A stretch of DNA of 5,879 bases, from positions 1-5,879 of the forward strand of contig DAOURU010000081.1 in NCBI GenBank assembly GCA_030627585.1, in the 5' to 3' direction. Shown here piece after piece: positions 1 through 5,023 of the stretch. The first letter of the stretch is position 1; every line of letters begins with the position of its first letter. Source of the DNA: Bacillota bacterium. Lineage in GTDB: Bacteria > Bacillota > DSM-12270 > Thermacetogeniales > Thermacetogeniaceae. The notes beneath the pieces are model-generated. The model did no database searches. It saw only the letters and a list, made by a program, of their open reading frames with translations, and was not told the origin of the DNA. Position numbers and translations under genes: made by a program.

Positions 1-137
1 CCTGAAAATGTTTTATTTAAAAAATTTTTTCCCCCGAGACCGGTTCCAATAGACCATGCGAGTAAGTCGCCAAATACTACAAACATAACAGCGAGAGAGG
101 CAATATTTTTTGCCCTTCGGCATAGAACTGGAGGCAA
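1..137 (-). CDS. Possible membrane protein fragment, open at left edge
   Basis: Read on the minus strand, a frame beginning at a TTG (135-137) stays open to the window edge for about 45 codons. Its translation contains a run of about 25 residues that looks like one transmembrane helix, including AVMFVVFGDLLAW and IGTGLGG, followed by a polar stretch. No family is recognised. The start is doubtful: the only nearby ribosome binding sequence is a GGAGG about 12 nt upstream, inside the end of the preceding antitoxin fragment. The composition of the helix argues for real coding, but the piece is short and may be a chance frame or the relic of a gene whose true start is lost. A competing frame over the same bases is described in the findings. 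Confidence 0.3.
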   Translation of the reverse strand, partial: MPPVLCRRAKNIASLAVMFVVFGDLLAWSIGTGLGGKNFLNKTFS

Positions 138-138
138 A

Positions 139-333
139 TCACCGCCGGTCCTCCGCTACTATCTCGGCAATTGTTTTGGTTCCCTGAATCGAGGGAGGCT
201 CAATCAGTCCCTGGGGCTTACCTCCTTTCCAGCGAACCAGCCCTGTATCCAGCAAATTCAGGACATCTGGCGGGGTTTGCATAGGCAATCCGGTAAGGCG
301 AACATCATCCCTGCCTGTCGGCAGACAGGTCAC
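139..333 (-). pseudogene. Phd/YefM-type antitoxin, C-terminal fragment
   Basis: The last ~45 residues match the usual C-terminal half of Phd-family antitoxins that partner PIN-domain toxins: LLDTGLVRWKGGKP, then a Pro-rich linker, then the toxin-binding tail IAEIVAEDRR ending at a TGA. In the family this half wraps around the PIN toxin, while the N-terminal half (about 40 residues) forms the DNA-binding dimer. That N-terminal half is absent. Upstream of residue ~10 the frame runs into a palindromic repeat (310-329) and then a TAG at 340-342. The nominal GTG start at 331-333 lies beside the repeat, has no ribosome binding site and is probably not used. No intact toxin gene follows on the minus strand. 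I read this as the remnant of a second toxin-antitoxin module, in the same orientation as the one at 633-972. Confidence 0.7.
310..329. repeat. Short palindromic repeat
   Basis: A 20-bp element that can fold in two overlapping ways: CCTGTC-GGCA-GACAGG (6-bp perfect stem) or CTGCC-TGTC-GGCAG (5-bp perfect stem). Overall it is an 8+4+8 inverted repeat with one mismatch. Elements of this CCTGCCTG/CAGACAGG kind are commonly dispersed in bacterial genomes, but only one copy is in this window, so the repeat status is inferred. It sits exactly where homology of the antitoxin fragment stops. Confidence 0.5.
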
Positions 334-632
334 TGAAACCTAAAGTATTGCGGGTCTTTTTTCAGCAACTGGTTTTCCTTGGTCTCAAAGTTTTGGCTTC
401 TTGGAACTGCGGGAACAAGATTCTCTGCTGCCAACCTGGACGCCGCGCTCCTGCTTTGGCTGAAAAGGTACCAGAGATTTCTAAGTGTTTAAGAAAAGAG
501 ATAGACCTCTTTTACCAAAAAGTACAGGCCCTCTACTGTCTTTCTGAGGAAAGTTGAAAGCGTCTGCGTTGACGAGGCAAAAGAAATACTACCTTCACAT
601 TCAGCTCGGCTGGATAACAGGTATGGACAGGG
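334..632. other. Spacer without a supportable gene
   Basis: This ~300-bp stretch separates the two toxin-antitoxin relics. A 69-codon plus-strand frame (348-557, TTG start) has no ribosome binding site and no recognisable motif. On the minus strand about 360-485, two overlapping frames each show a short piece resembling the N-terminal region of a DDE integrase family (an LAAENL-like piece, then in the next frame a FQEAKTLRPRK-like piece). This could be a frameshifted relic of an insertion element, but the match is too short to call. No tRNA, no terminator and no clear promoter were seen. Confidence 0.4.
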
Positions 633-770
633 TTACCAGATGACTTCCACCTCGTAGCATCCGATTTGAGGATCCGCGGTGAGGATTGGGAGGTTTTCTA
701 GCTGGGCCTGGGCAATGAGAAGCCGGTCGAAGGGATCACGATGAAGAGCCGCTAATTTCCTTATCTGAAA
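633..770 (-). pseudogene. PIN-domain toxin (VapC-like), C-terminal remnant
   Basis: About 45 residues match the end of PIN-domain ribonuclease toxins almost ideally. They include the LHRDPFDRLLIAQA helix with one of the conserved acidic residues, then the strand and second acidic site ILTADPQI, then a final strand ending in VEVIW before TAA (633-635). Full PIN toxins are about 125-140 residues and need further acidic residues from the N-terminal and middle parts, which are absent, so no metal-dependent RNase activity is expected. The frame overlaps the end of the antitoxin gene in a different register. The open frame extends to 827, but upstream of ~770 it is only the antitoxin gene read out of frame. 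Best explained by a deletion that took the antitoxin end and about 80-90 toxin codons. Confidence 0.85.
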
Positions 771-972
771 GTGGCGCATCAAAATCAGGGGCAATGGTAA
801 TTTTTCCTTTTGCACTTCCAGGAACACGCTTTTCAGGCTGCTCCTTTATTGGAACAAGGCGAGCAACAGGTTTACCTGCTTTCGCGATGATAATTTCCTC
901 CCCTTCCTTGAAGCGGGCCAGAAGTTTCGAAAAGTGCGTCTTCGCTTCATGAATATTGACTTTCCTGGACAT
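736..972 (-). CDS. Phd/YefM-family antitoxin with altered C-terminus
   Basis: 78 aa. The N-terminal half is a textbook Phd/YefM antitoxin: MSRKVNIHEAKTHFSKLLA, then the EGEEIIIAKAGKPVARLVP strand-turn segment, which dimerises and binds operator DNA in the family. The tail GKITIAPDFDAPL is typical of antitoxins paired with PIN toxins, where the family usually continues with a short helix. Here it changes after about residue 70 into KEISGSSS, because the downstream DNA is the interior of the toxin gene read out of frame. The ATG at 970-972 is chosen because GAGGGG (982-987) lies 9 nt upstream and a strong promoter lies just beyond. A longer frame up to 1167 would run through that promoter. The DNA-binding part appears intact, so it may still autoregulate or act on related modules, but its own toxin is destroyed. 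Confidence 0.85.
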   Translation of the reverse strand: MSRKVNIHEAKTHFSKLLARFKEGEEIIIAKAGKPVARLVPIKEQPEKRVPGSAKGKITIAPDFDAPLSDKEISGSSS

Positions 973-993
973 TTTTATCAACCCCTCAACCCC

Positions 994-1022
994 ATTGTAG
1001 GCTAGACTAAGGACTAAGTCAA
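994..1022 (-). promoter_or_regulatory. Promoter of the antitoxin gene
   Basis: On the minus strand, TTGACT (1017-1022) and TACAAT (994-999) are separated by exactly 17 bp, close to the housekeeping sigma consensus. The predicted start near 986-988 would leave a leader of about 15 nt that begins essentially at the ribosome binding site. The spacer contains TTAGTC twice in direct orientation, one base apart, plus a GACT-T-AGTC palindrome overlapping the -35 element. Because Phd-type antitoxins repress their own promoters by binding short palindromes, these are reasonable operator candidates. Confidence 0.8.
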
Positions 1023-1129
1023 GATGAAGATCAGTTTCTATCTTACTTTGTGTAAATAGGTTGTTTATTGCTTTGAAGTTATCCATCATGACAAAAGAAA
1101 GTGGATGGGAAGGAAAACACCCTCTTTTT

Positions 1130-1152
1130 GTTGAATTGCTAAAATATTCAAC
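1130..1152. promoter_or_regulatory. Inverted repeat, operator-like
   Basis: A perfect 7-bp dyad, GTTGAAT (1130-1136) and ATTCAAC (1146-1152), around a 9-bp AT-rich centre. It is too AT-rich and too far from a gene end to be a terminator. It lies between the divergent antitoxin gene and the four-gene cluster, immediately before a tandem repeat, so it could be a regulator binding site. No convincing plus-strand promoter hexamers are seen around it, and no binding protein is implied by the sequence. Confidence 0.4.
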
Positions 1153-1153
1153 T

Positions 1154-1183
1154 GCTGCCAAATTCACGTGCTGCCAAATTCAC
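1154..1183. repeat. Two perfect copies of a 14-bp direct repeat
   Basis: GCTGCCAAATTCAC occurs at 1154-1167 and again at 1170-1183, with a 2-bp spacer (period 16 bp, about one and a half helical turns). Identity over 14 bp is unlikely by chance. Possible explanations are a regulator site in the leader of the cluster, a local slippage duplication, or a target duplication left by an excised element. The sequence alone does not decide. Confidence 0.75.
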
Positions 1184-1214
1184 AGGAAAGAGCAAGTCTT
1201 AAAGAGGTGAAGGG

Positions 1215-1277
1215 CCTGCGGCGCACCCAAAAAGGGAAGGCGCAGGAACGGCATCATTTTCACGGCCCCTTGGCCGT
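1215..1277 (+). other. Two hairpins in the leader of the cluster
   Basis: CCTGCG (1215-1220) pairs with CGCAGG (1241-1246) around an inner CCC-AAAAA-GGG hairpin. A second perfect hairpin, ACGGCC-CCTT-GGCCGT, follows at 1262-1277. Neither has a T-run on either strand, so they are not intrinsic terminators. They could give the 5' leader of the operon some structure, but no known riboswitch or protein-leader motif is recognised. A plus-strand frame through this stretch has no supporting features. Confidence 0.35.
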
Positions 1278-1317
1278 AGAATTTGCGGGAGGCCTGCTGG
1301 GGCTAAAGAAAGGTAGC

Positions 1318-1324
1318 GGGAGGG
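1318..1324 (+). promoter_or_regulatory. Ribosome binding site deciding the first cluster start
   Basis: GGGAGGG abuts the ATG at 1325, which is too close for that start. It is well placed, 6-7 nt before the in-frame GTG at 1331. A weaker AAAGG (1309-1313) lies 11 nt before the ATG. The true start may therefore be GTG 1331, two codons shorter than the ATG frame given here. Confidence 0.5.
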
Positions 1325-3382
1325 ATGGCTGTGGATGAGGACACCAACCAGGTGGTTATTATGGAGTGCTCAGTGAGTTATTCCCTGAGCGATGAGCTGG
1401 GTCAGGAATTAGAGAGCGGGGAGGCACAGGCGCGAATCGGGGAGGAAGCGCTTTCTATTCTTCCGAGGTTTGGGGAGGCAGTGCTTGTCCCGCTGAGAGA
1501 TATTCTTGAGATCTCGGAATGCGACTACAAGATTCGTGTTGCTTTAACTTCAAAAGATACCCTTGTTCTTTCCGATCTCGGTTACCGCTATGAAGATTTC
1601 CTGCGGGTTCTTTCTAAACTGCGCAATGAGATTCTTTTGAAAGATCTGCTGATCCACGAAACGCTCAGAAAATCGGGGGTTGAGGCCGAGTTTGCCTGTT
1701 TCGATGAAACGGGGAGCGAAAAGCAGGCTGGCCAATGTGAGGCCCGTTTGTATGAAACCGCGATTGTACTCATACCAGAGAAAGGAGAATTTTTGAGGAT
1801 CCCTTACAGCGACATTTCCGGGGTGCGCGAAGGTGATTATGAGGTCATTTTGGAAACAGAGTTTGGAGAAAGAATTGTTCTCTCAAAGATGGGGAGAAAA
1901 TTTGACCCCTTTTTAAAGGTCTTTTCTGAAGTCATGAACGAGCTTTCCCTCAAAGTTCAGTCATCGCTCAAAGAGCTGCTGCCAAGTGCCAACCCTTCTG
2001 TAATCCGGAGGGCATCCCGGTTAATGAGAGAAGGGAAAGCAGCAAGAAAAGGTGATCTGGATTTGCTCTCCCCTGAACTCTGGGCAGGATTGGAAAAGAA
2101 GCTGGAAATTGTTGGTGTTAAGGAAGGATACGATTTTCTGAAGTCTCTGGCACAGGAGGAAAAGATTTGCATTGGTTTAAAGCGTGGGCTTTTAGGGGAT
2201 TTGACAGGTGAATATATCTGGTTTTTGATCCCAATTTACAGCACAGATCCCGATGCACCGGGGAATGCGGTGGCAATGGAGGCATCGTCAACAGAAGGCA
2301 GCGGCGGGAAAGCAACTTATTTTTTCAGAATTGTCAACAGAAAAGATTATCCCGATTTCAGGAACAAGGAAGACCTTGACAGGGAAGTTGATGGTTTCAT
2401 CAAAAAGATAAATCGCTGCATGCTTGCAATTAACTTTAGGCGGGAGCCAGTTTATCTGCCAGATGAACGGCTGGAGGAGCCCCGGTATCAGAAATATAAA
2501 TTTGCCATCGCCAAGATCCCGGCACTTCAAGAGTTGCGCCGACTTTTCATCGGCCGGGTTATCCATTCCTCACCCGAGCAGTGGAAGAAAGATGTTATGG
2601 ATTTGCTGAGGTTTAATGTGAGCGCGCAGGACGATAATGCGAAATGGAAAAAGGGAGGGCAAGCAAATGGAGAACTGGCTGGCTACATTACGAAATTAGA
2701 TTTTGATCCGGAGGGCCTTGAAGACATAACGAAGTTGCCGGAGAAGGATAGAATATTTGGTGATGACCCGACAGAAGGGAAAATTCCACCGCACTCAAAA
2801 GTCCGGTTATCCTTTAGAACTTTCTGCTTAGAAGAAGGGAAACCAGCCCCTGACGCCAGTATACCACATATTTTCTTATACGAAGTTCTGGATATCCCAA
2901 TGTACTTAAAAATTATGAGATATTTTGTAGAACACCCTGAGATAGATCAATCATTGGGACAAGGTTTGATCTGGAAATTGGCAAAAAAGCCTAAATTTGA
3001 TGAAATTTCAGAAGAGGAGCAGGATCTTCTTTTGTCAATTGATCCTTATGCAGATGCCGAAATTGACAATTATGAAAGTATTAATTATAAACATCCGGAA
3101 GGATACCCTCCAGAGCTTTGGCCCAAAGAAATTATCCCGCAGCCAATTCCTGGAACAGAGCTTTTCGGAAAGATAGTAAAAATGAAAGGCTTCTCTGAAA
3201 TGGAAGTGGAGTTTTATAACCCTGCAGCAGCTGTTCAAAAGCTGCCGTTGGTAAAATTTAATCCAGGTAGTCTTACGGCCCTCTTTTTTGATCGCCTTCG
3301 TCAAATGGTAGGCTTTGGGGGTGTGTTACCTGGTGCTGGATGGGTGCCAGGTGCTGGAGATTTAGGGTTTGGAGATGAATGA
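1325..3382 (+). CDS. Uncharacterised 685-aa protein with duplicated N-terminal domain
   Basis: First and largest gene of the cluster; family not recognised. Residues ~12-112 and ~118-216 are two copies of one beta-rich domain ending in a helix, offset by 104 residues with no gap across the best part: DYKIRV...VLSDLG...FLRVLSKL...NEILLK aligns with DYEVIL...VLSKMG...FLKVFSEV...NELSLK. The layout of strands plus a C-terminal helix suggests a PH-like fold (inference). Residues ~222-290 are helical and basic, ~290-345 form another beta-rich segment (YIWFLIPIY, ATYFFRIV), ~350-430 are mostly helical, and ~450-640 contain FCLEEGKPAP around Cys501 and QGLIW at 546-550. The last 25 residues are Gly-rich and look like a flexible tail. 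No signal peptide, membrane helix, Walker motif or nuclease motif is seen, so it is probably cytoplasmic with a binding or scaffold role. The TGA stop lies in the same frame as the next gene, 3 nt before it. Confidence 0.9.
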   Translation: MAVDEDTNQVVIMECSVSYSLSDELGQELESGEAQARIGEEALSILPRFGEAVLVPLRDILEISECDYKIRVALTSKDTLVLSDLGYRYEDFLRVLSKLRNEILLKDLLIHETLRKSGVEAEFACFDETGSEKQAGQCEARLYETAIVLIPEKGEFLRIPYSDISGVREGDYEVILETEFGERIVLSKMGRKFDPFLKVFSEVMNELSLKVQSSLKELLPSANPSVIRRASRLMREGKAARKGDLDLLSPELWAGLEKKLEIVGVKEGYDFLKSLAQEEKICIGLKRGLLGDLTGEYIWFLIPIYSTDPDAPGNAVAMEASSTEGSGGKATYFFRIVNRKDYPDFRNKEDLDREVDGFIKKINRCMLAINFRREPVYLPDERLEEPRYQKYKFAIAKIPALQELRRLFIGRVIHSSPEQWKKDVMDLLRFNVSAQDDNAKWKKGGQANGELAGYITKLDFDPEGLEDITKLPEKDRIFGDDPTEGKIPPHSKVRLSFRTFCLEEGKPAPDASIPHIFLYEVLDIPMYLKIMRYFVEHPEIDQSLGQGLIWKLAKKPKFDEISEEEQDLLLSIDPYADAEIDNYESINYKHPEGYPPELWPKEIIPQPIPGTELFGKIVKMKGFSEMEVEFYNPAAAVQKLPLVKFNPGSLTALFFDRLRQMVGFGGVLPGAGWVPGAGDLGFGDE

Positions 3383-3385
3383 AAT

Positions 3386-4654
3386 TTGAATATTCAGAGT
3401 TCCGCGCTGAAAGGCGAGGGGTTTGTTCACAGAGAAGCGGTAGAAGATAACCAGTCACCGTGCCGATTGACATTAAGAGATGGTTTAGGGGGTTATGAAG
3501 TGGCAAAAGAAGTGACAATTTCATACACAATTGGTGATGTGCGTCTTGTTAGAGGAGGCAGGAAAAGACTGATTGAGGCAGTTCCGTTTAAAAAGTCGGT
3601 AAGATTAAAAGACGGGGATCGGATCGTCACAAGTGCGCGTTCTTATGTATTTGACCTAAGCGATGAGCCAGGACCTCTCGAAACAGGGACGATGATTACA
3701 GCTTTTCCCAACAGCGAGTTTGCTCTGGGAATAAAAGGACTGATCAGGAGCGTGGAGCTGGTAAGAGGGTTGTTTAGAATAATCACAGAAAAAGAAGTAA
3801 TAACTCCGACTGCCGAAATTAGATTTCCCGAAGGCAGTAGTCCCTTCTGGGTGGATGTCAGCAAAGACGGCGCGGTGGTAGTTGCCTCCGAAGCGGCTCC
3901 TGTGGAAGTTTTGCACAAGGAGACGAAAAAAGGGGTTGTCATAGGTTTTAAGCAGCAGGTTACTGTAACCGAAGAGGGAATTCTGGAACCCTGTCCCGTC
4001 GATCAAAGACTCAAAAAGGCGTATGGAATTTATCAAGCACTTTCTCAGAGCCAGAGTAAATTTATATTCGGCGATATGGTGGAAAGGGGTGTTCCTCAAG
4101 GGACTGAGGAAATTACAAGAATTATCGAGAAAGCAACAGGAGAAAAGCAGGATTATGATCGGGAGAAGCACGAAAAATGGCTCAAAGAGCAGAGAGATTT
4201 AGGAGAACAAAAATTTAGAGAAGCTGTCGAAACCGAACTGCCTGAATTTAAAGCGGATGAAGAAGTTAAGCCAGTCTTTAAAGCGAAACCCAGAACGGTA
4301 GAAATTGATAAAACCGTAAATTACGCGGGTATTGAATTTAAAGTGGGCACTTTGGAACGAGTTCAGGAATTTAAAGGTCGGGAGGCCCCAGAAGGGAAGG
4401 ATTTTTTAATTGTTAATGTTGAGGCAAAAAATGATTCTCAAAAACAGGTTTATGTGTTTTACGATGAAGAGGTCCGGCTGATAAACGAAGATGGTGAAAA
4501 TGTTCTGCTTGAGAATTATCAAATGGAAACCAGTTTTGACACCGAAGCTGAGCACAGAGGAAGCTTTGTTTTTATAGTCTCCGGTGAGGAGACCAAATTC
4601 AGGCTTCAATTTGGGAAAAAGAGTTTGCCCAAAGTCGATTTAGATTTGAGTTAA
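3386..4654 (+). CDS. FecR-like and DUF4352-like domain protein
   Basis: 422 aa. Residues ~44-201 have the FecR-domain pattern: TIGDVRLVRGG, then VRLKDGDRIVTSARS, a strand with FPNSEFAL, a VRGLFRI strand, TPTAEIRF, and GFKQQVTVTEEG at the end. In the family this beta-helical fold is usually periplasmic or extracellular and regulatory; here no signal peptide or membrane helix precedes it. Residues ~205-285 are a highly charged helical linker. Residues ~308-414 resemble DUF4352, an immunoglobulin-like domain: FKVGTLERVQEF, then GKDFLIVNVEAKNDSQKQVYV, EVRLINEDG and GSFVFIV. DUF4352 proteins are commonly lipoproteins; this one is not. The TTG start at 3386 is chosen because an in-frame stop (3380-3382) closes the frame just upstream and GGAG (3371-3374) lies 11 nt before it, a rather long spacing. 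Translational coupling to the preceding gene is likely. Domain calls are by pattern and moderately sure. Confidence 0.88.
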   Translation: MNIQSSALKGEGFVHREAVEDNQSPCRLTLRDGLGGYEVAKEVTISYTIGDVRLVRGGRKRLIEAVPFKKSVRLKDGDRIVTSARSYVFDLSDEPGPLETGTMITAFPNSEFALGIKGLIRSVELVRGLFRIITEKEVITPTAEIRFPEGSSPFWVDVSKDGAVVVASEAAPVEVLHKETKKGVVIGFKQQVTVTEEGILEPCPVDQRLKKAYGIYQALSQSQSKFIFGDMVERGVPQGTEEITRIIEKATGEKQDYDREKHEKWLKEQRDLGEQKFREAVETELPEFKADEEVKPVFKAKPRTVEIDKTVNYAGIEFKVGTLERVQEFKGREAPEGKDFLIVNVEAKNDSQKQVYVFYDEEVRLINEDGENVLLENYQMETSFDTEAEHRGSFVFIVSGEETKFRLQFGKKSLPKVDLDLS

Positions 4655-4666
4655 ATATAAAGCGGG

Positions 4667-4674
4667 AAAGGAGG
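4667..4674 (+). promoter_or_regulatory. Ribosome binding site of the four-ribbon protein
   Basis: AAAGGAGG, a near-perfect match to the 16S 3' end, lies 7 nt before the GTG at 4682 and fixes that start. Confidence 0.9.
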
Positions 4675-4681
4675 CTCAAGT

Positions 4682-5020
4682 GTGCCTGGATACAAGCACC
4701 CCTGCCGTTACTGTAACCAACTGATCCCCCCGGAGTCAAATGTATGCCCGTTCTGCAGCAAGGTAAACCCCCTGGGGCCGTTAAGGTGTCCCCAATGCAG
4801 GAATCCTATTCGGAAGGGTTGGAAAAGCTGCAGCAACTGCGGGCTGTCGCTAGAAGTTTCCTGTCCTAAATGCGGTAAGACCACATTCTTTGGGGATTAC
4901 TGTGAGCACTGTGATGCTCGCCTGGTGGTTGTCTGTCCGAATCGAAAGTGTAAGGCAGAGCAGCCACCAATAAGTGAGAAATGCATAAAATGTGGTAAAC
5001 CATTACAAAGAGGTGATTAA
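4682..5020 (+). CDS. Small protein of four zinc ribbons
   Basis: 112 aa with 16 cysteines, all in paired knuckles that make four zinc-binding sites: C8/C11 with C22/C25, C36/C39 with C50/C53, C61/C64 with C74/C77, and C85/C90 with C101/C104. Most knuckles have the zinc-ribbon form CPxC or CxxCG, for example CPQC, CSNCG, CPKCG and CIKCG. The fourth site is unusual, with four residues (PNRK) between its first two cysteines. There is almost nothing between the ribbons, so the protein is a rigid string of small zinc folds, resembling two tandem double-zinc-ribbon (DZR) units. Such ribbons bind nucleic acid or, more often when isolated, other proteins; no catalytic residues are visible. It starts 27 nt after the FecR-like gene and ends 3 nt before the next zinc-ribbon gene, so the products are likely made together. 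Confidence 0.93.
   Translation: MPGYKHPCRYCNQLIPPESNVCPFCSKVNPLGPLRCPQCRNPIRKGWKSCSNCGLSLEVSCPKCGKTTFFGDYCEHCDARLVVVCPNRKCKAEQPPISEKCIKCGKPLQRGD
5007..5017 (+). promoter_or_regulatory. Ribosome binding site inside the preceding gene end
   Basis: AAAGAGGTGAT closely matches the anti-Shine-Dalgarno complement and ends 6 nt before the ATG at 5024. It lies within the last codons of the four-ribbon gene, which points to coupled translation of the two zinc-ribbon proteins. Confidence 0.85.
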
Positions 5021-5023
5021 AAT

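Noticed and set aside
348..557. 69-codon plus-strand frame with TTG start
   Set aside because: No ribosome binding site, no recognisable motif or domain, and it lies in a stretch of decayed minus-strand genes.
973..1167. 65-codon N-terminal extension of the antitoxin
   Set aside because: The frame is open, but it runs through a near-consensus promoter and the direct repeat. The ATG at 970-972 has its own ribosome binding site, and the family starts there.
1135..1338. Open plus-strand frame before the cluster, ending just after the ATG of the first gene
   Set aside because: It reads through the tandem repeat and both hairpins. A GTG at 1207 follows AAAGAG with no spacing, and no family is recognised.
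3380..3420. Selenocysteine at the in-frame TGA
   Set aside because: Only a 3-bp CGC/GCG stem is visible downstream, with no convincing bacterial SECIS, and the flanking residues look like a natural chain end and start.
3656..4171. Long antisense frames within the FecR-like gene
   Set aside because: Overlap a well-supported gene on the other strand, with no ribosome binding sites or domain signatures; typical shadow frames.
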